Assembly: GCF_900324485.2 (NCBI RefSeq)
Contig: NC_046650.1
Location: 5,081,450 to 5,145,449 of the forward strand
Direction of reading: 5' to 3'
From: Mastacembelus armatus
Taxonomy: Eukaryota; Chordata; Actinopteri; Synbranchiformes; Mastacembelidae
Length of the DNA: 64,000 nt
In this document: positions 10,894 through 20,700 of the stretch, in pieces
Layout of the letters: each line of letters starts with the position of its first letter
Position numbering within the stretch: position 1 is the stretch's first letter
Translations under genes and position numbers: made by a program
The notes under the pieces: model-generated
Database searches by the model: none
What the model saw: only the letters and a program-made list of their open reading frames with translations
Told to the model about the DNA's origin: nothing

Positions 10894-12340
10894 TCACTGT
10901 TCCTGTGGGTGGCTGGGTCTGCTCTGGTACTGAGGGTCATCTTTTTTGCGGGTATTTTGTCCCCTTCTCAAACAGGGCAGGGACCTTTTCAGCTCTAGTC
11001 GGGCATCAGTGCAGAGGAAGATGTAGAAGAGAGGATCCAGCAGGGTGTTGAGGCTGGTCAGACCATAGCACAGACGATAGATGAGGAAAATGGCACGTTC
11101 CAGTCCGCATGGCTCAACAGTCAGCAGCAAAGACACAAACCTATATCCGCCTACAAGATGATAGGGCCCAAACACAACAATGAAGTTGATGGTTATCACA
11201 ACCAGTATGCCCACAATTTTGTGCCGCTCATGGTCAGAAAGTGAAGGAGATCGTCGAAGTGTCACCCCAATGTGGGCAGAGGTATAGCTGAGAGAGGAAA
11301 CAGAGATGCAGATAAGAAGTCAGGCTTTTCATTAGAATACTCAGAGTGGTTTAAACTTCATAAAGATCAAACTGAGCTTTCATTTGTTAAATCAATAGTA
11401 TAATATTCAAGAAAGCAGCTAAGCCTCGCACAAATGTTTATTACATTCCCTTAAAATTTTCAAAGCTCTTCAGTACAAAGTAATATTTCAACTAGAGGCT
11501 GGCAAATATTCTGCTTATTCTACAAAATTTTACAGGAACAGGCCTGGAGATGCACTGTTACCTGTAGGATACAACAGGAATGTCCTCACTGGGATCTTAA
11601 GGTTAACTCACCCTAGTATGGCACATGGCAGCAGGAAGCCCAGAGCCACAGTGGTGATCTTGAAGTAGGCATATCTGGGGCTGACAGGGTATTGCTCCAG
11701 GCACAGGAACCTCTCAGGGTCAAACACTGATGGCAGCAGCCCAGTCAAACAGAACAGAAAAGTGAGGGTCCACACTGCTACACCCGAAATTGCCGCCACC
11801 CTGACAGTCCGCACCCTGCGGCTGCTCAGCGGGTACACAATGGCCAGGCAGCGATCCAGCGCTATCAGGCACAGGAACATGACACTAGCATAGACATTTA
11901 CATAAAACACATAACCAACCAGTTCACAGGTCACTCGCCCGTAGGGCCAACGATGTGCACCCTGGAGGTAAAGAATCCATAGTGGCAGGGTTAGCAGCTG
12001 GAGGAGGTCTGACAGCAGCAGGTTGAAGATGTAGACCAGCTGGCAGCCTCCCCCACCTGAGCGACCCAGTTGGTACAGTCCCCAGAGAGACAGCAGGTTG
12101 CTGGGGAGACCCAAAGAGAAGACCAGGCTGTAGATGCAGGTCAGGCCAAAAATGTCTGTGTCCAAAGGGAGGTTGCAGCTGCCATTGGACATGTCTCTGC
12201 CAAACACCTAAAATAGAAAACTAGAGGTGACCTCACTCAGACATGGAAGGACACTCGCAGGATAGTGAGTTAATGTATAAATACACAATTATTCGCTGAA
12301 AAGGAAAGATAAAAAGTCTGAATACCTGTGATTTGTCCAT
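10894..12340 (-). CDS. Class A GPCR of the GPR4/GPR65/GPR68/GPR132 type
   Basis: 334 residues from three coding exons on minus: 12326-12340 (MDKSQ), 11612-12207 and 10894-11287. Phases agree (0, then 2) and all junctions are GT-AG. The protein runs from helix 1 (GLPSNLLSLWGLYQL) through NLLLSDLLQLLTLPLWI, ALDRCLAIVYPL (DRC for DRY), FGPYHLV (helix 6) and SLNTLLDPLFYIF (DPxxY, helix 7). CELVGYVFYVNVYASVMFLC closely follows the FGFIFYTNIYISIAFLC pattern of proton-sensing and lysolipid-type receptors; the exact ligand cannot be read from sequence. The second intron cuts helix 5 after LLPCAILG, unusual in a group mostly coded in one exon. An in-frame ATG at 12192 is an alternative start if the short first exon is skipped. 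A P2Y-like receptor is the main alternative. Confidence 0.75.
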
Positions 12341-13057
12341 TGTGTAGTATTCATCACTGCATACTCCTGTAGAGAAGATCAGGGTTACATTCTGTGCCGT
12401 TAGTTAACCAGCATTGGAGGCATTCAGGATCCATCAGGGGAAACAAGCACCTGCAAAGCATGAGCATTCTCAGAGGTTTTAGAATCAGCAGGTGCATGAA
12501 AAATTGCACCATAAAACACAAACCAAGTCTTTTCACTCACCACTAAATGCTGTGAGAAGGACTTTGTTCCACAAAAGCACACTGCCTGCTCTGCAACTTG
12601 TGACCTGTACTCAAGAAATGTTGGGTACACTGTGTCTTGACAAAGCCTCGTCCATTTTGTAATCGTTTCCTCCACAGGAAACCCACTTCTTCAGCTTTAA
12701 AGGCAACATCCTGAGGTAGGAGAATGGCTTTCTGCCGCAGAACAAAAACATACACTCTCTCTTTCTTTGTGTCTCCCTCTCTCCAGTAGTAGACAGGATA
12801 ATTAAGGTGGGTAGGAGCTGTGAGGGGAGGAACTCATGCAGAGTGTCCCCTAATGCCCTTTAGATTGTTGGCTTCTGGCTCTGACCCAGCAAAACACATT
12901 AACTCTTTAGATGTATGTTGTGTTTCAACATTGTGTTGTTGCACAATTGAATGTTTTTGCTCTGTGATTATGAAAGGGTTTCATTTAGCAGCTTTAGGTC
13001 TGTCTATCTTTTAAATATTTTTTTTCTGTTTGTCATCTTAAGTTAAATGTGTTTACC

Positions 13058-13097
<40 letters not shown>

Positions 13098-14035
13098 ATG
13101 GGGAGTGTTAGGTGTTAGATGTAGATGTAGGTTTCTGATATATAGGACTAGTCTCCAGAGAATGAATGTAGGTCAATGTAATGTCCCATTTAGAGACTAA
13201 AGCAAGAATTTGTGTGCATGTGTGTTCATATCTGACAGGTAGTCAGAGTTGATTGGCAGATGAGATTAAAACCACAGACTGAGTGCAGATAAACAAGATA
13301 ACAAGATGTGAAACAAGGCACCTTTTTGCAGTAAAATTGATTATATGAACAAAATGTTTCTTCTCCAAAACTGGTTTAAATAATGCAGTGAATGCTGTAA
13401 ATTTACCCAGGGAGCACTTTTCTCAGGCGCTACTGGGAGAAGCAAATCTTACACAATTGAAATTGTTTAGGTGAAGAATGGGCTTGTTGAGTCAGTGGGT
13501 GTTGGGCAGTGTTTTTACCGCATGGTTTCAACAGTAGGAGGGTCTAATCACTCACTATGTTTCCTTTAAATGTCACAGATCTCTGATTTATTGAATAACC
13601 CACTAATAATGTAACCAGTCTCTTGAGACATTACTGCTACTCTTAGCTTTCCACAGCGCTACACAAAGGTCTTTGTGTAGCTATATAGACCACATTGCCA
13701 TGATCAGTCACATAGACAGCAAGTCAGCTCGAGGAGAAATGTCCCTGTTTTAATGCTGAAATTTCTGGTCATCTGGTCATGGAAAAAGGAAATGCGCACA
13801 GTTTTTGCAAACTGTGGAAAGATGGGGATGAGACCATTGCCATGCAAGTTTCATCAGCACCAACCACCTAAAAGCTGAGGTTTAGGGAACCATAAAGAGG
13901 AGTACAAGGCTTCAATTCCTGGGCACTAGTAAAGAGCTCTGCAAGGTGAATACCCTACAGGAAGCTTTTCCATAAAAATTTAAATACAAAAAAATCTAAA
14001 GCACACAATGTAGGTTTTATTTTATTCACAATTTC
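12341..14035. other. Upstream and intergenic region with a (TG)n microsatellite
   Basis: This lies upstream of the minus-strand GPCR and should hold its promoter. A (TG)18 run lies at 13061-13096. I see no other gene. Confidence 0.45.
13061..13096. repeat. (TG)n microsatellite
   Basis: About 18 uninterrupted TG units in non-coding DNA. Confidence 0.95.
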
Positions 14036-15092
14036 AGTCAGTGTGGTGTGGTGAGAGGATAGAGTATAGCAAAATATTCAGCAGCTCTCTTGCATTAAAC
14101 ATTAAACCTGAAAAACCTGTGGCTTTGAAGATTATGACTTAAAAATTATATATATATATTATATATATATATTATGTCTTTTTGTTATAACAAAAACAAA
14201 TATAAGCAAAGACTGAAGCTTCCACTTCCGCTGCTCCAGCAAGTATAACATTATCACCACACAACATCTGGGCTGACTGTGGGTTTGCTCTGTGGAATAA
14301 GGTGTGAAATAAAGATTGTGCTCTGTGCAGTTATTATACCAGTAAATTTCTCTGTCACGTCACCTACTGTTTCCTGTTAATCACCACCATATGTTGCTCA
14401 ACCAATATGCATATTATTTTTCTGCTGTTTGTAAATAGGATTATAAAAATAATTTTATCAGAACATAGTCTTCCTCATTGTGCATAGTTTTATTTTGACC
14501 AAAGTACTTTTGTACTCAGCTTTAGCCTCCTGCTTGCCCTGGCCCTTTTCCAAAATTAACAGCTAAAAATGTCTTTGTACATCATAACCTCACTTTGCCA
14601 CATTTAAAGTTTTTGAAGTTGTCAGTTCTTCAAAGGAACAATGTAGAGCATTGTATATTTATGTATATTCATTTATCAAGTTATCTTACATGTGTAAGCA
14701 CATGCTTACAAATGACTATTGTGAGTATATTCAATTGGCAAGGGTGAGAAAGGAATTTCTATTGGTGTCATCAGATGCAGTGTGTCTGTTATGTAGACGA
14801 GGTATCTGTTTTCTGTCAAGCCTCCAAGTCTGTTCTTTGTTCAGGATCGAGGGGCCGTTGATCCATTTGCAGACGAGCATTTGGTCCAAAGTGTTGTTGA
14901 TTTTATTTCATGCTGAGTAATAACTTTTCATATCACATTGTTTGTAGCAGGTCAAATCTCTAGCTGGAGACACTTTAATGATTCTTGTCTGAAAATATTC
15001 AGATGATGTATTGTAGGGTATGCAATAAAACATGAAACTTTCTGCACCTAAGATAAATATTTCCACAACACCACAGTTTACAGTGATTAAGG

Positions 15093-15098
15093 TTTATT
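15093..15098 (-). promoter_or_regulatory. Poly(A) signal, UGT copy A
   Basis: AATAAA on minus about 100 bases after the stop codon. It is conserved in copy B at 20606-20611. Confidence 0.6.
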
Positions 15099-15197
15099 TT
15101 CTCAAAAACAAACATTGAAATATGAGGCAGAAATGTGCTGAAACAGTAAAGGAGTTATTCCTCCACAAAACACTGGGCTGGGTTATGTTCAAATCAG

Positions 15198-16784
15198 TTA
15201 CTCTGATTTTAGCTTTCTCCTGGACTTTCGGCAGCAGAGAGTCCTGCAGACCAAGATCAAAGCCCAGACAGAGCCTCCGATCAGGGCCATGATTAAAACA
15301 GCCACATCCAGGCAGAAATAGGAGTACCAAGGTAGACTAAAACCTGCTGACTGCAGATGGGCTGCCCCTTTGTTCCTGATGACGTACTCAATCCAGAAGA
15401 TGGCAGTTTCCATAGGAGATATTGGCTTGTCACGGTGTAGCTGTGACATTTGCTGTATGTTCTTACGGTATGAGGGAGTCTCCAGGATGTCCTTTAGAGC
15501 CTCCAGGAAGTCTTCTTTAGTGAGAGATCTGGCCTCCACTACTCGAGCTGCCCCACGTGCCTTCAGCCGGACTATGTTGTCAAACTGGTCAAAAAGGAGC
15601 GGTAGGCCCAGAACTGGAACCCCATGGTAGATAGCCTCATACATCCCATTGGTGCCTCCATGAGATACAAAGGCACGAGTCTTCGGGTGTCCCAGGAGGT
15701 CGTTCTGAGGCAGCCAGTCCACCAGCAAGGTGTTGTTCCCCAGTGATGAAGGCTTTTCACCCACAAACCTCCACACCACCTTCTGAGGCAGCTGTGCAAA
15801 AGCAGCAGCAATAGACTCCATGACGTCATGAGGCAGGGCTGATACAAATGTCCCAAGAGACATGACTACCACCCCATGCTCTCCAGAGCTCTGCATGAAG
15901 GCCTCCAACTCAGCAGGAAGGGGTTTAGAATTTTTGCACTGGAATCCACCTATATAGACCACATTGGGCATGGTGGGCCGAGGGAACTCAAAGACGAAAT
16001 CCGCTCTCAGCAGCCAGATATCAGCTGAGCGCTGCAAAGACAGCAAGTCAGTTCCAGGAGGGAAGTGCCTCTTTAACAGATCTGAGTAGGCAGGGTTAAT
16101 GATTAAGTGCTGTTCAACAACACCATAGAGATAATGTAAGACATTTTTGATCCTTTCCAGAAAATTCATCTGATCGTGAAGTTCACTCCATGGCACAGGG
16201 ATATAGGACACAGGAGAGGGAGCTATGGTGAAATGTCCCTCGCCATTATTAATCCAGCGCACATTGAAAACCATTGGCAGCTTGAGGTAACCACCAAGAA
16301 GAGTTCCTATTGTCAGCGCAGGGTCAGTCAACATTAAGTCAAACTTGGCATCGTGGAGCTTCTTCATAAAAACAGTGTCATCCAACATTGCAGCAGTAGC
16401 TCTGGCAAGGACATTATAGCCATTCACCAGAAGGGATGTGAGCAAGTACTGCTGGCAGAAAGTGTGTATAAAAGTCAGTGACCTGCGGCATTCCATAACA
16501 TCTAGTAGCATTTTATTGTAGTAGTTCTTGTCTGCCTCATATTTCAGCATGGGCATGTTAATAGAAGTATAAATGGAAGAGTTTCCAGGGATGTACCAGC
16601 TCTTTTCAGAGCGCAGCACAGTGATGTTGTGGCCTCTAGAGTGCAGCTCTTGGAGGATCACCTCCATGTTGATCCAGTGGCTGCCATCAAGAGGCACAAC
16701 CAGTATCCTGCTGCCACTGCTACAAATGGGCATAACGAACAGGAAGTAGAGCCCTATCAGCAAAATGGAGATCATACGGAACAT
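15198..16784 (-). CDS. UDP-glucuronosyltransferase, UGT5-like, copy A
   Basis: 528 residues in one coding exon, full length for a UGT. These enzymes attach glucuronic acid from UDP-glucuronate to small lipophilic molecules in the ER lumen. Features: signal peptide (about 1-24), catalytic His36 in GSHWIN, Asp149 in KFDLMLTDP, the sugar-donor signature from WLPQNDLLGHP through FVSHGGTNGMYEA to PLLFDQFDN (about 350-395), one C-terminal membrane helix and a dilysine ER-retention tail (KLKSE). The start was chosen because a splice acceptor (tttcttccag) sits three bases before ATG, so the 5' UTR is split. An undivided coding exon is, as I recall, typical of fish UGT5. Similarity to copy B's upstream DNA stops about 25 bases before this ATG, where a SINE head and a LINE begin, so the original first exon or promoter may have been displaced. 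Confidence 0.92.
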   Translation of the reverse strand: MFRMISILLIGLYFLFVMPICSSGSRILVVPLDGSHWINMEVILQELHSRGHNITVLRSEKSWYIPGNSSIYTSINMPMLKYEADKNYYNKMLLDVMECRRSLTFIHTFCQQYLLTSLLVNGYNVLARATAAMLDDTVFMKKLHDAKFDLMLTDPALTIGTLLGGYLKLPMVFNVRWINNGEGHFTIAPSPVSYIPVPWSELHDQMNFLERIKNVLHYLYGVVEQHLIINPAYSDLLKRHFPPGTDLLSLQRSADIWLLRADFVFEFPRPTMPNVVYIGGFQCKNSKPLPAELEAFMQSSGEHGVVVMSLGTFVSALPHDVMESIAAAFAQLPQKVVWRFVGEKPSSLGNNTLLVDWLPQNDLLGHPKTRAFVSHGGTNGMYEAIYHGVPVLGLPLLFDQFDNIVRLKARGAARVVEARSLTKEDFLEALKDILETPSYRKNIQQMSQLHRDKPISPMETAIFWIEYVIRNKGAAHLQSAGFSLPWYSYFCLDVAVLIMALIGGSVWALILVCRTLCCRKSRRKLKSE

Positions 16785-16811
16785 TTCCTGGAAGAAACAG
16801 CAGACAGAAAT

Positions 16812-16855
16812 GGTTACAAGTCCGACTCCCTATCCATTAGGCCATGACTGCGCCC
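16812..16855 (-). repeat. Head fragment of a second, tRNA-derived SINE family
   Basis: Read on minus it gives gcagtcatggcctaatgg and then a tRNA-like arm (ggagtcggacttgtaacc). The A box resembles that of teleost V-SINE-type elements. Only the first 40 or so bases are present; it abuts the 5' side of UGT copy A. Confidence 0.55.
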
Positions 16856-16894
16856 ATGTTATTGCAATTTAAAAAACAATTGGTTTCAGTCTTA

Positions 16895-18180
16895 ATAGTT
16901 AGACAGATTCCAGTTTATTCATGTTCATGATGGACCTTCCACGCACACAAAAGTTAGTTATGGAGTTCCACAAGGTTCTGTGCTAAGACCGATTATCTTC
17001 ACCTTATACATGCTTCCCTTAGGCATTATTATTAGGATGCACAATATTAATTACCATTACTATGCAGATGACATTCAGCTGTATCTATCTATGAAACCTG
17101 TTGTAACAAACCAGTTAGCCAGATTTCAAAGGACATAAAGGCCTGGATGACCAGTAACTTTCTACTTTTAAACCAAAAAGAAAATAGAAGTTATTGTATT
17201 TGGGCCTCAAAACCTCAAAAAAACTTTTCTAACAATATTTACTTCAGATGGCATAGCTCTGGCCTCCAGCACCACTGTGAAAAAGCTTTGTTATTTTTTT
17301 ATCAGGATATGTCCTTTAATTCACACATAAAACAAATCTCTAGAACTGCCTTCTTTCACTTGTGCAATATTGCCAAAATTAGAAACATCCTGTGTCAAAA
17401 TGATGCAGAAAGATTAGTCTGTGCATTTGTTACCTCAAGGCTAGATTACTGTAACTCATTACTATCAGGATGTCCAGTAACTCCATAAAAGACCTCCAGT
17501 TGATCCAGAATACTACAGCCAGAGTCCTGACAGGAACTAGCAAAATAGATCATATTTCTCCTATATTAGCTTCTCTTCATTGGCTCCCTGTAAAATACAG
17601 AATAGAATTTAAAATCCTTCTCCTCACATATAAGTCCCATTATGGTCAAGGTCCTTTATATCTTAAAGACCACACAGTACCATATTATTCCATCCATCCA
17701 TCCATCTTCTATACCCGCTTTTTCCTGAAAGCCAGGGTCACAGGGATCTGCTGGAGCCTATCCCAGCTCTCTTTGGGTGAAAGGCAGGGGTACACCCTGG
17801 GCAGGTCACCAGTCCATCACAGGGCCACATAGAGACACACAAAGACAGACAACCTCACACACTCACACTCACTCCTACGGGCAATTTAGATTCACCAATC
17901 AACCTAACATGCATGTTTTTGGACTGTGGGAGGAAACCGGAGTACCCGGAGTAAACCCACACAAGCACAGGTAGAACATGCAAACTCCACACAGAAAGGC
18001 CGGGTTGCAAACCCACGACCTTCTTGCTGTGCGAGGCAACAGTGCTAACCACTCAGCCACCATGCTGCCCCATATTATTCCAAAAGAGCAATTTGCTATC
18101 AGAGCCCAGATCTGTACTTGTTGTTCTCCTACACTGCCAGGGGGCTTCTTATCCTGCAAAGATACTTATTCCTGACCAGA
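16895..18180 (+). mobile_element. L2/CR1-like LINE reverse-transcriptase fragment, decayed, split by a SINE
   Basis: Translated pieces read YGVPQGSVL, the catalytic [55 protein letters not shown] and LASLHWLPVKYRIEFKILLLTYK, the C-terminal half of a jockey/L2-type reverse transcriptase common in fish. Frames change several times and there are in-frame stops, so it is dead. It lacks its 5' part. A SINE at 17693-18070 interrupts it; the remaining tail runs to about 18180. It is present in unit A but not at the equivalent place in unit B. Confidence 0.85.
17693..18070 (-). repeat. tRNA-derived SINE, full length (copy 2), nested in the LINE
   Basis: This is a reverse-oriented copy of the SINE at 5.9 kb, with tail ccatccatcc at the left and head (A box TGGCTGAGTGG) at the right. 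The target duplication catattattcca stands at 17681-17692 and 18071-18082 inside the LINE frame, so the SINE came after the LINE. Confidence 0.93.
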
Positions 18181-19574
18181 TATCGCATGCTTCCTAAGCA
18201 AGTTCTTTTGTTATGAGTGTGGATGTTTTTCTGCTGTTTGTTTTTTATGCAATAGATGGATCAGTTTATATATTACTTTTAAATATTGTAGCTGAAGTTT
18301 TTTACTCTCCTCTTCTGATGGCTGATCTTATGTGCTGCTAGTTGCTAATCACTTCACGTTAAGACTTTTGGACAATGTAATAAAAGGGATTGGCCCTAAT
18401 TTGCAATGACAGAGATCATTTCTGCCAGTGACAATCCAAAGTTATCACAGTGACATGAAAAATGTGTACAATAAGATTTTATGTATTCATAGACATGTAT
18501 TTGACCAAAGGTAATGCAGTCTAAGAAGAGTTACCTTTAGTGGAAATAATTTGCCAAGGAAAATAATGACAACTTGTCAAACAGCAGCAGAAATCTAAAG
18601 ATCTTTTGCTCTTGCTGATTTTTTTATTTATCTGTTAAACTATTGTAAATGGATTTGTAACACATTTTACCAGAACATCTTCTTCATCTCTGTGCATAGT
18701 TTTATTTTGACCAAAGTACTTTTAAAAGTTTAAATGCCTCACCTTGTTCTTGCTATATCCAAATCCAGATAGCCAGGACCTACTACATCCTCAGTGTGTT
18801 TCGACACAGCTCAACTTTTACACACACAGTTTGGCCTGGCCAAAGTCCAGTATGTGGGTTAGAAGTAAAGGTCTAAATTGGTGTGGTTAAGAACAGCAAA
18901 AGTTGATGTTAAACTGGGTTCCATGATTATGTTGTACATTTTTGCTCGTCAAGTCATTTCACTCCCTCTTTGTATTTCCCGTCACATGTCCAGCACAAAG
19001 TGGCAACAAATTACCACTGATTTCTTATTTCTTTGGAAAAGATTTTTAATTTCTTCATAGGGCATTTTGAAAGTGCAGCAAATGCAGTTGAGTCAGTGTG
19101 GTGAGAGGATAGAGTATAGCAAAATATTCAGCAGCTCTCTTGCATTAAACATTCAGCCTGAAAAACCTGTGGCTTTGCTAAAGGCAAGAATTTATCAGTA
19201 GATAACGGCGATGGGTTAAAAATTGTACATCATGTCCTGGGGCCAAGGTTTTAACAAGGCAAAATAAAAGCAAAAATTGAAGCTTGCATTTCTGCTGCTC
19301 CAACAAGTATAGCACTATCACCACATAATACATCTCTGGAGGCCCTGTGTAGGTACCTCTGTGGAAAATGCTGTGAACTACAGCATGTATTCTGTGCACA
19401 CTTGTTACATCAGCCATTTTCAATGTCACTTCATCAGATCTTTTTATCTTTTCCTCTTAATCACCACCACAACCACTTCACATTACTTTTGCTACTTTGT
19501 TTTCAAATCTACACAGGTGAGATACTATTGTAAATGGGTTTGCAAAACATTTTACTAGAACATGGTCTTCATCT

Positions 19575-19973
19575 GGGCAGCATGGTGGATGAGTGGTTAG
19601 CACTATTGCCTCACAGCAAGAAGGTCCTGGGTTCGCAACCCAGCAGGGGCCTTTCTATGTGGAGTTTGCATGTTGGTACAGATACAGATCTGGGCTCTGA
19701 TAGCATGTTGGGTTGCTTGTGTGGGTTTTCTCCAGGTACTCTGGTTTCCTCCCACAGTCCAAAAACATGTATGTCAGGTTGATTGGTGACTCTAAATTGT
19801 CCATAGGAGTGAGTGTGAGTGTGTGAGGTTGTTTGTCTCTATGTGGCCCTGTGATGGACTGGTGACCTGTCCAGGGTGTACCCCTGCCTTTCACCCAAAG
19901 AGAGCTGGGATAGGCTCCAGCACATCCCTGTGACCCTGGTTAAGGAATAAGCGAGTATAGAAAATGGATGGAT
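19575..19973 (+). repeat. tRNA-derived SINE (copy 3) with a foreign insert
   Basis: Same family as the copy at 5.9 kb, with target duplication ggtcttcatct at 19564-19574 and 19974-19984. At about 19675-19712 the usual gcatgttctccctgtgcttg is replaced by a longer run that includes 22 bases inverse-complementary to LINE sequence at 18094-18115, flanked by repeated gcatgttgg. Unit A has no SINE at the matching site. Confidence 0.92.
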
Positions 19974-20605
19974 GGTCTTCATCTTTGTGCATAGTTTTAT
20001 TTTGACCAAAGCACATTTGTACTCAGCTTGAGCCTCCTGCTTCACCTGGCCCAAGGTTCTTTTCCAAATTCAGCAGCTAAAAATGTCTGTGTACATCATA
20101 ATCTCACTTTTGTTTGTGGTTTGCAGCACTGAACCCAGTGAGCTCATTATACGAGTTTTAGTGTTCGCAGTTCTCAACGGAACAGCATAGCACATTGTAT
20201 ACTTTTGTATACTCATATCATGTTACACATAATGTCTTTTATGGGTCAATACTTACAAATACAAATAAAGCTGTGATGTTTAACACATGTTAAACATATG
20301 TGATGTGATGTTTATACACGCAAAATTAACTCACATGGAGAGCCTGAGAAAATAAAAGAAGAAATCAGTCCCAGTCCTCAGTATTTAAACCAGCTTATAG
20401 AAAGGCGTTTTTTGGAAGGGTATGTTTAATATCCAAGGGTAATTGTATGATATTCAGGATTTTCAGATGATGCCTTTTAAGGTATGCAGTACTACATGAA
20501 GTATGTGGGAAAGTATTTCTCCCAACTCTCAGGGTGTCTTTTAAAAAAAAATGTCTGCACCTAAGATAAATATTTCCACAACACCACAGTTTACATTGAT
20601 TAAGG

Positions 20606-20611
20606 TTTATT
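20606..20611 (-). promoter_or_regulatory. Poly(A) signal, UGT copy B
   Basis: AATAAA on minus about 90 bases past the stop codon, matching the signal of copy A. Confidence 0.6.
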
Positions 20612-20700
20612 TCCTCGAAAGAAACATTGAAATATAAACAGTAAAGGAGTTATTCCTCCACAAAACACTGGGCAGCTGGGCTGGGTTATGTTCAAATCAG

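Larger units (their letters stand above)
14036..19091. repeat. Tandem duplication, unit A (contains UGT copy A)
   Basis: Unit A starts at gtcagtgtggtg and matches unit B (19092 to about 23573) in order: left flank, UGT gene, right flank. The right edges share atgcagtt and then diverge, which places the junction at about 19091. The UGT part (about 15043-16810) is nearly identical to its partner; the flanks differ by many substitutions and indels. Unit A alone holds a LINE with a nested SINE upstream of the UGT start. Confidence 0.85.

Noticed and set aside
15370-15630. Plus-strand 86-codon frame, repeated at 20873-21133
   Set aside because: It is present twice only because it is antisense to the two UGT copies.
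16812-16855. Possible true tRNA gene
   Set aside because: Only an A-box-like head and one arm are present, with no B box or full cloverleaf; a SINE head fragment fits better.
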